From the NCBI GenBank assembly GCA_012511095.1, contig JAAZGT010000039.1, positions 1-5,400 on the forward strand: a stretch of 5,400 nt of DNA, written 5' to 3'. The translations under genes and the position numbers were made by a program. A model generated the notes under the pieces. The model had not been told where the DNA came from. It was given only the letters and a program-made list of their open reading frames with translations, and did no database searches. Of this stretch, positions 1 to 5,400 are shown one piece after another; positions within the stretch are counted from its first letter, which is position 1; each line of letters begins with the position of its first letter. The stretch is from Alcaligenaceae bacterium (lineage in GTDB: Bacteria; Pseudomonadota; Gammaproteobacteria; Burkholderiales; Burkholderiaceae_B).

Positions 1-41
1 AGTCCTTTTGAAAAACAAAATATGATGCTGAGCTGTTCATC

Positions 42-68
42 TTAATTCGTCGCAGTTTTAAGTATAAT
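42..68 (+). promoter_or_regulatory. Candidate aroC promoter
   Basis: Positions 63-68 are a perfect TATAAT -10 hexamer, 43 bases before the aroC start, which would give a leader of about 36 bases. The -35 is poor: the best candidate is TTAATT at 42-47 with a short 15-base spacer, and there is no TG extension of the -10. The hexamer is enclosed by a 6-base inverted repeat (TTTAAG 57-62 and CTTAAA 75-80) that could be an operator, but the region is so AT-rich that chance is a fair explanation. The rest of 1-110 holds no recognisable gene. The ribosome binding site AGGAAG at 101-106 sits 4 bases before the ATG. Confidence 0.4.
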
Positions 69-110
69 AATTAGCTTAAATAAATTTAAATTTTTTGCAT
101 AGGAAGTTGA

Positions 111-1184
111 ATGGCTGGTAATACGCTTGGTCGTCTATTTGCAGTAACTAATTTTGGTGAATCACATGGTCCTGCAATTGGTTGTGTGATCGATGGTTGC
201 CCTCCGGGTGTACCATTAACCGAAGCCGATATTCAGCATGATTTAGATCGTCGCCGTCCAGGCACATCGCGTCATGTCACCCAACGACAAGAGCCTGATC
301 AGGTTGAGATCCTATCGGGTGTATACGAAGGCAAAACCACGGGTACACCGATTGCCTTATTAATTCGTAACCAAGACCAGCGCAGTAAAGATTATTCAAA
401 TATTTCCGATCGATTTAGACCCGGTCACGCTGATTATAGCTATTGGAAGAAATACGGTATTAGAGACCCACGCGGTGGCGGTCGTTCATCAGCTCGATTA
501 ACTGCACCTACCGTGGCAGCCGGTGCTATTGCTAAAAAGTGCTTAGAGCTACGATATGGCACCAAAATTCGTGCTTATATGAGTCAGTTAGGGCCGATTC
601 AAATTCCTTTCCAAGATTGGGACGAGGTTGCTAAAAACCCTTTCTTTGCACCTAATGCTGAGATTATTCCTGAATTAGAGGCCTTTATGGACCAGCTGCG
701 CCGCGATGGTGACTCCATCGGTGCCCGTATTGAGGTAGTCGCAGAAAATGTACCTACTGGTTTAGGTGAGCCAATTTATGATCGCTTAGATGCTGATATT
801 GCTCATGTGATGATGGGTCTAAATGCGGTTAAAGCCGTTGCCATTGGCGCTGGCTTTGAGTGTGTCAGTCAACGTGGTTCTGAACATGGTGATGAAATCA
901 CCCCTGAGGGTTTTTTAAGCAATCACGCAGGTGGTATCTTAGGTGGTGTTTCAAGTGGTCAAGATATTACCGTATCACTGGCTATCAAACCTACCTCAAG
1001 TATTAGAGTAGAGCGTCGTTCAATCACCACTGAAAATGAACCTATTATGGTTCAAACGCTAGGTCGTCACGATCCCTGTGTCGGTATTAGAGCTGCCCCT
1101 ATTGCTGAAGCATTATTGGCGCTAACACTGATGGATCATAGCTTACGTCAGGCCGCTTATGCAGGATATGCTGACATTAAGTAA
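111..1184 (+). CDS. aroC: Chorismate synthase (EC 4.2.3.5)
   Basis: This cytoplasmic enzyme catalyses the last shikimate-pathway step, turning 5-enolpyruvylshikimate 3-phosphate into chorismate with loss of phosphate. It needs reduced FMN as cofactor. The 357-residue protein has the normal length for the short bacterial form and runs from the expected N-terminus (MAGNTLGRLF). Family signatures seen in order: FGESHG at 15-20 with one conserved histidine, the arginine-rich RRRPGTSR at 47-54, RPGHAD at 103-108 with the second conserved histidine (106), RGGGRSSAR at 121-129, NHAGGILGG at 271-279, and GRHDPC near 318-323 followed by RAAP. The ATG is preceded by AGGAAG at good spacing, so the start is firm. 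No key residue is missing and the frame is intact. The next gene, ridA, lies 104 bases downstream with its own possible promoter, so the two need not be one transcript. Identification is very secure. Confidence 0.98.
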   Translation: MAGNTLGRLFAVTNFGESHGPAIGCVIDGCPPGVPLTEADIQHDLDRRRPGTSRHVTQRQEPDQVEILSGVYEGKTTGTPIALLIRNQDQRSKDYSNISDRFRPGHADYSYWKKYGIRDPRGGGRSSARLTAPTVAAGAIAKKCLELRYGTKIRAYMSQLGPIQIPFQDWDEVAKNPFFAPNAEIIPELEAFMDQLRRDGDSIGARIEVVAENVPTGLGEPIYDRLDADIAHVMMGLNAVKAVAIGAGFECVSQRGSEHGDEITPEGFLSNHAGGILGGVSSGQDITVSLAIKPTSSIRVERRSITTENEPIMVQTLGRHDPCVGIRAAPIAEALLALTLMDHSLRQAAYAGYADIK

Positions 1185-1200
1185 TTAGATTTGATACACT
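1171..1200 (+). promoter_or_regulatory. Candidate ridA promoter starting in the end of aroC
   Basis: CTGACA (1171-1176) matches TTGACA at five of six bases. It is followed after 18 bases by TACACT (1195-1200), a four-of-six -10 preceded by TG at 1192-1193 in the extended -10 position. Transcription would begin near 1207 and give an untranslated leader of about 80 bases that includes the dyad at 1218-1246. A weaker alternative is TTTACT (1201-1206) with TATAGA (1224-1229), spacing 17. This is pattern matching only. Confidence 0.33.
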
Positions 1201-1217
1201 TTTACTAAGTAATTCTT

Positions 1218-1246
1218 GGACTTTATAGACTTTTTCTATAGAGTTC
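1218..1246 (+). promoter_or_regulatory. Imperfect hairpin containing an OxyR-like ATAG-N7-CTAT dyad
   Basis: The arms 1218-1228 and 1236-1246 can form an 11-base-pair stem with two G-T wobbles and a 7-base loop rich in T. Inside it, ATAG (1225-1228), seven bases, then CTAT (1236-1239) reproduces the half-operator known for OxyR, and also the T-N11-A core of LysR-family sites. The second half-operator of a full tetramer site is not evident at the expected spacing on either side. As a terminator for aroC it would be weak: the stem is AT-rich and the next T run (1259-1263) is some 12 bases away. It could be an operator, a weak terminator, or chance. Confidence 0.3.
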
Positions 1247-1288
1247 TAGTGATAACGATTTTTAACACAACACCTTATTGGAAATAGT

Positions 1289-1681
1289 ATGACTAAGAAA
1301 ATCGTCTTTTCTGACAAAGCACCGGCCGCATTAGGTCCGTACTCACAAGCTGTTATTAGTACTGCGCCAGCCACAGTATTTATTTCAGGTCAGTTAGGCT
1401 TAGACCCTGAAACTGGTGAATTAGTATCTGATCAATTTGAGGGTCAGGTTAGACAATCCATGGAAAACCTCAAAGCTGTGATTGAAGAAGCGGGTGGTGG
1501 TATGGGCGATATTGTTCGTATCGGTCTCTATCTCACCGATTTAAATAACTTCGGTATTGCTAATAGCGTGATGCAAGAGCTATTCCCAGAGCCATATCCT
1601 GCGCGTTCTACCGTTGAGGTATCGGCCTTGCCTAAAGGCGCTAAATTTGAGGTTGATGCTATCTTAGCTTTAAATAAATAG
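1289..1681 (+). CDS. ridA: RidA: 2-iminobutanoate/2-iminopropanoate deaminase (YjgF/YER057c/UK114 family)
   Basis: RidA hydrolyses enamine and imine intermediates such as 2-aminoacrylate, released by PLP-dependent dehydratases, before they damage other PLP enzymes. It acts in the cytoplasm as a trimer with active sites between subunits. The 130-residue protein is full length for the family. Visible conserved features are GPYSQ at 16-20 with the active-site tyrosine 18, ISGQLGLDP at 32-40, PARSTVEV at 104-111 with the carboxylate-binding arginine 106, and the C-terminal FEVDAIA-like segment with glutamate 121. A threonine follows RS where E. coli has cysteine; other members vary here too. The start is the ATG preceded by a modest GGAAA at 1280-1284. 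The gene stands between aroC and recG and is followed by a terminator-like hairpin, so it is probably transcribed alone or with aroC. An OxyR-like dyad lies 50 bases upstream. Some family members do other jobs, but the arginine and glutamate support true RidA. Confidence 0.95.
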   Translation: MTKKIVFSDKAPAALGPYSQAVISTAPATVFISGQLGLDPETGELVSDQFEGQVRQSMENLKAVIEEAGGGMGDIVRIGLYLTDLNNFGIANSVMQELFPEPYPARSTVEVSALPKGAKFEVDAILALNK

Positions 1682-1689
1682 TTGATTTT

Positions 1690-1752
1690 TATAGCTAAAG
1701 ATTCAATTTGAGCTCTAACTAAATACTGGTTAGAGCTCATTGTTTAGCTATA
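1690..1752 (+). promoter_or_regulatory. Nested inverted repeats between ridA and recG
   Basis: An outer perfect 10-base inverted repeat (TATAGCTAAA 1690-1699 and TTTAGCTATA 1743-1752) encloses the terminator stem at 1709-1739. Three more pairs, CAA 1704-1706 with TTG 1740-1742, can stack between them. All unpaired bases are on the 5' side (1700-1703 and 1707-1708), giving one long, slightly bulged hairpin of about 24 pairs. The outer 3' arm ends on the first base of AGGA (1752-1755), the only Shine-Dalgarno-like run before the recG ATG at 1770. In a read-through transcript the fold could therefore limit access to the recG start. This role is inferred. Confidence 0.4.
1709..1746 (+). terminator. 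Probable intrinsic terminator after ridA
   Basis: A perfect 11-base-pair stem (1709-1719 with 1729-1739, core GAGCTCTAAC / GTTAGAGCTC) closes a 9-base loop that one A-T and one G-T pair can shrink to five. It is followed by TTGTTTA, a moderate T run. It starts 28 bases after the ridA stop codon, where an intrinsic terminator is expected. The T run is interrupted by a G, so termination may be partial and recG could receive some read-through. Confidence 0.6.
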
Positions 1753-1769
1753 GGATCTATTTCATTATT

Positions 1770-3866
1770 ATGGTTAGTGGTAAAAAGTCTGTTTTAACAG
1801 CGACTGAAAAGAAATTACAGTCGCTAGGCTTAGTTGAGCCAATGGACTTTATTTTACATATTCCTATTCGCTACGAAGACCACAGTCGTATTCATAAGAT
1901 CTCCGAGTTAGCTCCAGGTATGAAAGCACAACTCGAGGGCACTATCTCTTCCGTTAACGTCATTATGCGTGGCCGCAAACAACTAACGGCAACGTTTAAG
2001 GACCAAACGGGCTCTATACAATTACGTTGGTTAAATTTCTATCCTAATCAAAAAACAGCCTTAGAAAAAAAGGGGCTATTTAGGATTCGCGGTGAGGTTC
2101 GCGGTGGTTTCCAATGGGGTCTTGAGATGATTCACCCCAAAATACTTAAGGCAGGAGAGCCTTTAGGCGATAGCCTAGTGCCAGTGTATTCAAGCACCTC
2201 AGGCCTAAGCCAAGAGGTGCTTAGCGCTCATATACGCCGCCATCTTAAAAATTGTGTGCTTGAGGATACTTTATCTGAAGAGATTCGTGAGCGTTTTGGT
2301 CTAATGGAGATTAATGAGGCCGTACAGTTACTGCATCAACCGCCGCTAGATACCGAAATTGAGTCCTTACAATTTAGATACCATCCGGCGTGGGAGCGTT
2401 TAAAATTTGATGAAATGCTAGCCCAACAAATTGCGATGTTTTTAGCAAGACAACGACGTACTTCATTAAAAGCTCATGCCGTGGTGACAAACAAAGGCGA
2501 TAACAGTTTATACCAACGCGTTTTAGAGCGTTTCTCATATCAACTGACTGGGGCTCAAGAGCGTGTAATGGCAGATATTGAATCAGACTTGCACCGTAGC
2601 TTCCCCATGCATCGTTTAATTCAAGGTGATGTTGGTAGTGGTAAAACCATTGTAGCTGCCTTAGCTGCCACCTTTGCATTAGAGCAGGGACTACAAGTGG
2701 CCTTGATGGCACCAACTGAGATATTAGCGGAGCAACATTTTAAAAAAATCAGCGACTGGTTTGAAGGCTCTGATGTTAACGTTCAATGGTTAAGTAGTAG
2801 TGTTAGGGCGAAAGAAAAGCGTGAAACCTATGAGGCCATTGCTAACGGCGAGGCTAACTTTATTGTTGGCACCCAAGCATTAATTCAAAAAGATGTTAAT
2901 TTTCACCAATTAGGTTTAGTCATTGTGGATGAGCAACATCGCTTTGGCGTAGGTCAACGCTTGAGTTTAAGTGAAAAGGGTTTAATTACTGATAATAATG
3001 ACTTAGATAGTAATGAAGAGATTATAGCTACTGAGCCCATCGTTTTTCCGCATCAACTCAATATGAGTGCTACCCCCATCCCACGAACGTTGGCGATGAC
3101 TTTTTTATCGGATTTAGATGTATCAGTCATTGATGAACTACCGCCAGGTCGACAAGAGGTAGAAACCAAATTGCTAAACAATAGACGTCGTGATGAGCTT
3201 TTAACTTTGGTTGAGGCAGCTTGTCACGAGGGTAAACAAGTGTATTGGGTTTGTCCTTTAGTAGAAGAAAGTGAGGCCTTACAATTACAAACTGCTGAGG
3301 AAACTTTTGAACGGTTATCAGCTGAGTTAGAGGGTGTTAGAGTGGGGCTAGTTCATGGCCGTCTCAAAACTGATGAGAAAAATCAAATCATGGATGCTTT
3401 TCAAGCTCATGAACTTGATTTGCTCGTTGCTACCACCGTGATTGAGGTAGGGGTAGATGTGGCTAATGCTAATATTATGGTAATTGAGCATGCTGAGCGC
3501 TTTGGTTTAGCCCAACTGCATCAATTACGTGGTCGTGTGGGTCGAGGTCAGGATAAAGCGATTTGTGTATTGCTTTTTCAACAACCATTATCAGAATTAG
3601 CAAAACAACGACTTAAGGCGATGTATGAAACCACCGATGGTTTTGAAATCGCCAGACGTGATTTAGAACAACGTGGTCCGGGCGAGTTTTTAGGATTAAA
3701 GCAGTCGGGTACCAGTCTAACCCGTTTTATTGATATTGATGAAGACGTTGCCATTGTCGAAGAGGCACGTGCCTTTGCTCCAGAGTTTATTAAAATGAAT
3801 CCACAAATGGCACTAGCGCATCAAAAACGCTGGGTTGGAATGAGTGCAGATTATTTGCGCTCTTAA
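1770..3866 (+). CDS. recG: ATP-dependent DNA helicase RecG
   Basis: RecG is a superfamily 2 double-strand translocase that binds branched DNA, reverses stalled forks and migrates Holliday junctions and R-loops. From ATG 1770 it has 698 residues, close to the 693 of E. coli. A TTG at 1740 would add ten residues, but they are hydrophobic and lie at the foot of the terminator hairpin. Only a distant AGGA (1752-1755) precedes the ATG. Seen in order: N-terminal FILHIPIRYED (27-37), an OB-fold wedge region (about 50-125), motif LTGAQ (259-263), Walker A GDVGSGKT (286-293), MAPTEILAEQ (313-322), the RecG-type box DEQHRFGV (387-394), SATPIPRT (433-440), VHGRLK (528-533), ATTVIEVGVDV (554-564), QLRGRVGRG (585-593), and the C-terminal translocation segment GFEIARRDLEQRGPGEFLGLKQSG in pieces at 624-647. 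A 22-residue acidic stretch at 405-426 is longer than in E. coli. oxyR follows after 34 bases and is probably co-transcribed. Confidence 0.97.
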   Translation: MVSGKKSVLTATEKKLQSLGLVEPMDFILHIPIRYEDHSRIHKISELAPGMKAQLEGTISSVNVIMRGRKQLTATFKDQTGSIQLRWLNFYPNQKTALEKKGLFRIRGEVRGGFQWGLEMIHPKILKAGEPLGDSLVPVYSSTSGLSQEVLSAHIRRHLKNCVLEDTLSEEIRERFGLMEINEAVQLLHQPPLDTEIESLQFRYHPAWERLKFDEMLAQQIAMFLARQRRTSLKAHAVVTNKGDNSLYQRVLERFSYQLTGAQERVMADIESDLHRSFPMHRLIQGDVGSGKTIVAALAATFALEQGLQVALMAPTEILAEQHFKKISDWFEGSDVNVQWLSSSVRAKEKRETYEAIANGEANFIVGTQALIQKDVNFHQLGLVIVDEQHRFGVGQRLSLSEKGLITDNNDLDSNEEIIATEPIVFPHQLNMSATPIPRTLAMTFLSDLDVSVIDELPPGRQEVETKLLNNRRRDELLTLVEAACHEGKQVYWVCPLVEESEALQLQTAEETFERLSAELEGVRVGLVHGRLKTDEKNQIMDAFQAHELDLLVATTVIEVGVDVANANIMVIEHAERFGLAQLHQLRGRVGRGQDKAICVLLFQQPLSELAKQRLKAMYETTDGFEIARRDLEQRGPGEFLGLKQSGTSLTRFIDIDEDVAIVEEARAFAPEFIKMNPQMALAHQKRWVGMSADYLRS

Positions 3867-3900
3867 TTGCTACCGCTACCTATAGAGTTAGAGATTTTTT

Positions 3901-4845
3901 ATGACATTAACAGAATTAAGATACATAGTCGCTGTTGCTCGCGAAAGGCATTTTGGTCGCGCTGCAGAAACTTGTTTTGTGAGTCAACCGACCTTATCAG
4001 TCGCCATTAAAAAGCTGGAAGACGAGCTTGGAGTGATGATTTTTGAACGTGGTGGTACTGAGGTTGGCATTACGCCCATTGGTATGCAAATTATCAACCA
4101 AGCGCATAAGGTATTAGAAGCAAGTTCAGAGCTTAAGGAAATTGCTAGACAAGGCCATGACCCCTTAACAGGCCCTTTAAAAGTTGGAGTGATCCATACG
4201 GTTGGCCCTTATCTCTTGCCTTATCTAATGCCTAAGCATATGCAGCTTAATCCTAATATGCCTTTGGTTTTACAAGAAAGCTTTACGGTCAGATTGGTTG
4301 AGATGTTGCGTCAGGGTGAGATTGACTGTGCCATTATGGCTTCACCGATCCCAGATAGTGGTTTAGATTTCCTAAGCCTCTATGAGGAAAAGTTTGTGTT
4401 AGCTGTACCAGCTGAGCATCGTTGGGCTAAGCTAAATAGCATTCATATTGATGATCTTAAAGACGAAACCATGTTGCTCTTAGGTAATGGTCATTGCTTT
4501 AGAGATCAGGTATTAGAGGCATGCCCTGAGATGGCGCCGTTTTCATCATCTATTGATGGCATTCAACGCTCTTTTGAGGGTTCGTCATTAGAAACGATTC
4601 GCCATATGGTGGCTTCAGGTTTAGGTATTACCTTATTGCCAGCCAGTGCATTATTATTTGGTGATTATATGAAGCGTCAAGAAAAGATTAAGTACATTCC
4701 AATCAAGGAGCCAACACCCTCACGTGAGATTGTATTAGTTTGGCGTAAAAGCTATACCCGACAAGCCGCGATCAGAGCTTTAGCGGAGTCTATTGAGCAA
4801 GCCTTTATGCCTTTATTAGAAAATATCGCGTTTGGTGAAAATTAG
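3901..4845 (+). CDS. oxyR: Peroxide-sensing LysR-family regulator OxyR
   Basis: OxyR senses hydrogen peroxide through a reversible disulfide and activates genes such as catalase, peroxiredoxin and dps. The 314-residue protein has an N-terminal winged helix-turn-helix (about 1-60: LRYIVAVARERHFGRAAE, then SQPTLSVAIKKLEDELG), a linker helix (60-88) and a two-part regulatory domain. The sensing loop GHCFRDQVLEAC places cysteines exactly at 199 and 208, as in E. coli OxyR. HTVGPYLLP with threonine 100, in the peroxide pocket, is also present, as is SLETIRHMVASGLGITLLP (229-247). These residues separate it from other LysR regulators. Cysteines 25 and 143 are extra. The ribosome site is weak: GAGA at 3891-3894, then six T before ATG. 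It lies 34 bases after recG with no terminator visible, so a recG-oxyR transcript is likely. In Pseudomonas the two genes also pair, in the opposite order. Its stop overlaps that of convergent mnhG. Confidence 0.96.
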   Translation: MTLTELRYIVAVARERHFGRAAETCFVSQPTLSVAIKKLEDELGVMIFERGGTEVGITPIGMQIINQAHKVLEASSELKEIARQGHDPLTGPLKVGVIHTVGPYLLPYLMPKHMQLNPNMPLVLQESFTVRLVEMLRQGEIDCAIMASPIPDSGLDFLSLYEEKFVLAVPAEHRWAKLNSIHIDDLKDETMLLLGNGHCFRDQVLEACPEMAPFSSSIDGIQRSFEGSSLETIRHMVASGLGITLLPASALLFGDYMKRQEKIKYIPIKEPTPSREIVLVWRKSYTRQAAIRALAESIEQAFMPLLENIAFGEN

Positions 4846-4853
4846 TTTTCATC
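4834..4853. terminator. Palindrome centred on the overlapping oxyR and mnhG stop codons
   Basis: GGTGAAAA (4834-4841), the loop TTAG (4842-4845), and TTTTCATC (4846-4853) form an 8-base-pair stem with one G-T wobble. The four loop bases are exactly the overlap between the two convergent stop codons: TAG for oxyR and TAA for mnhG. The A run on one arm and T run on the other make it symmetrical for both directions. It could act as a weak bidirectional terminator or 3' end, but the T run is within the stem rather than after it, so it is not a standard terminator. No other candidate separates the two units. Confidence 0.3.
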
Positions 4854-5174
4854 CTTATCACTGCCATCGCTAGCGAGTCTGAGGATATACGAACGCATTA
4901 ATAACGTCCATGAAATAGGGGAGGTCATAAAAATAAAAACCACCACCAACATTTCATGGAAAAACAAACGATCACCTAATACATAAGAAATCATCATTGA
5001 AGCGACCATTAAAAACCATAAACCTAAACTGTTTCCTAGGGTAGGGGCATGGATGCGCTTTCTAAAATACCGTAGTTTGACTAAGCCGATATTACCAATT
5101 AAGGTCACTATACCGCTCAAGACGATCAAAATACTGGCAACGATCTCAACCCATAAAGGCATATCGTGTGTCAT
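4842..5174 (-). CDS. mnhG: Multisubunit Na+(K+)/H+ antiporter subunit G (Mnh/Mrp/Pha family)
   Basis: MnhG (PhaG, MrpG) is a small inner-membrane subunit of the Mrp-type cation/proton antiporter, a complex related to parts of respiratory complex I that helps with alkaline and cation stress. The 110-residue protein shows three hydrophobic spans: about 8-32, 47-66 and 71-93. The family motif is the basic-rich turn followed by RIHAPTLGNSLG (40-51), with the TSPIS-type segment at 84-88. The C-terminus is a short acidic tail. Its start ATG overlaps the TGA of mnhF as ATGA, with GAGG (5188-5185, read on the minus strand) 10 bases before it inside mnhF, which indicates translational coupling. It is the last gene of its unit, and its TAA overlaps the oxyR stop by four bases. 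The ion carried (Na+ or K+) cannot be read from this subunit. Confidence 0.9.
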   Translation of the reverse strand: MTHDMPLWVEIVASILIVLSGIVTLIGNIGLVKLRYFRKRIHAPTLGNSLGLWFLMVASMMISYVLGDRLFFHEMLVVVFIFMTSPISWTLLMRSYILRLASDGSDKDEN

Positions 5175-5400
5175 GGTTCAATTACCTCGCCGCGTAATAA
5201 GAACTTAGCCATCGCCACTGTTGTGACAAAACCTAATAGGGCAATTAAAAGTCCAATATCAAAGTACCAAGGTGTACGGAATAAAATGCCCAAGGTAAAA
5301 ACTAATAACATGCAGTTAATATAGGTCACATCGGCACTTAGGGCACGATCTTGAGGAGTAGGGCCTTTGATGCCACGATATAAAGTCATGACATTACTTA
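5171..5400 (-). CDS. mnhF: Multisubunit Na+(K+)/H+ antiporter subunit F (Mnh/Mrp/Pha family), 5' end outside the window
   Basis: MnhF (PhaF, MrpF) is another small membrane subunit of the same antiporter. The visible part includes the conserved RGIKGPTPQDRALSAD, which resembles the family's RGP-x-x-x-DR-x-x-x-x-D pattern, then YIN, a hydrophobic span, and the C-terminal ALLGFVTTVAMAKFLLRGEVIE that ends most family members. An ATG at 5389 would give 72 residues, but it falls just before the RGP motif and would remove the usual first membrane helix. The frame stays open to the window edge (codons for S, N, V precede it), so the real start most likely lies beyond 5400 and the gene is cut here. 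Family members are typically about 90 residues. mnhE and the large subunits are expected upstream, outside the window. Confidence 0.88.
   Translation of the reverse strand, partial: SNVMTLYRGIKGPTPQDRALSADVTYINCMLLVFTLGILFRTPWYFDIGLLIALLGFVTTVAMAKFLLRGEVIEP

Noticed and set aside
1..45. Frame open from the left edge to TAA at 43-45, possibly the tail of an upstream gene
   Set aside because: Fourteen codons without a recognisable C-terminus cannot support a gene; it could be chance.
82..93. Twelve-base palindrome AAATTTAAATTT before aroC
   Set aside because: It is low-complexity A/T sequence, likely by chance in such a leader.
1528..1740. Minus-strand open frame of 70 codons opposite the end of ridA
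   Set aside because: It lies antisense to well-conserved ridA codons and the terminator, has no recognisable motif, and is best explained as a shadow.
1740..1769. Upstream TTG start for recG adding ten residues
   Set aside because: The TTG is at the foot of the terminator stem, the added residues are hydrophobic and unlike RecG N-termini, and the ATG at 1770 gives a length close to E. coli RecG.
2374..2715. Minus-strand open frame of 113 codons inside recG
   Set aside because: It is antisense to the conserved RecG core, including Walker A, and the translation resembles no family I know. It is a shadow.
3358..3367. GCCGTCTCAA, one base off the Neisseria DNA uptake sequence
   Set aside because: It is a single imperfect copy that encodes conserved RecG residues (HGRLK). 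No perfect copy or inverted pair occurs at terminators here.
4867..4876. Ten-base perfect palindrome TCGCTAGCGA in mnhG
   Set aside because: It has no loop and lies in coding sequence near the C-terminus, with no partner site; no function can be argued.
1..5400. Search for CRISPR arrays, insertion sequences, tRNA or rRNA genes, toxin-antitoxin or defence genes
   Set aside because: Nothing of the kind was seen. The genes are intact core functions of uniform composition, so I do not claim a novel system here.

Overview
This window is compact, chromosomal, housekeeping-type DNA of moderate-to-low GC (low-to-mid 40s percent by eye). The proteins look betaproteobacterial. The order aroC, ridA, recG, oxyR and the protein styles suggest a low-GC member of Burkholderiales (Alcaligenaceae-like, such as the Oligella/Pelistega/Taylorella area). 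That placement is inferred from memory of such proteins and was not searched.

Layout, left to right. Positions 1-110 are an AT-rich leader with a perfect TATAAT and a good ribosome binding site in front of aroC (chorismate synthase, complete). A 104-base spacer carries a possible promoter, which begins in the end of aroC, and an ATAG-N7-CTAT dyad resembling one OxyR dimer site. It leads to ridA (enamine/imine deaminase, complete). An 88-base spacer holds a clear stem-loop terminator nested inside a second, outer inverted repeat. It leads to recG (branched-DNA helicase, start best placed at ATG 1770). After 34 bases comes oxyR, whose redox cysteines fall exactly at positions 199 and 208. On the minus strand, facing oxyR, are the last two genes of a multisubunit cation/proton antiporter operon: mnhG (complete) and mnhF (5' end beyond the right edge). 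These two overlap by ATGA.

How the genes fit together. aroC feeds aromatic amino acid synthesis. ridA removes reactive 2-aminoacrylate and related intermediates. recG and oxyR probably share a transcript, linking repair of stalled or recombining DNA to peroxide sensing. The antiporter genes belong to a separate convergent unit concerned with pH and cation balance. Its last stop codon overlaps the oxyR stop codon by four bases, at the centre of a short palindrome.

I see no mobile element, CRISPR array, RNA gene, toxin-antitoxin pair or novel multi-gene system. The observations worth a second look are in the spacers: the OxyR-like dyad before ridA, the nested hairpin before recG, the hexamer CTATAG found in all three internal spacers, and the palindromic stop-codon overlap. 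Two lesser ones lie inside recG: an acidic insertion and an in-phase A AAA AAG heptamer.
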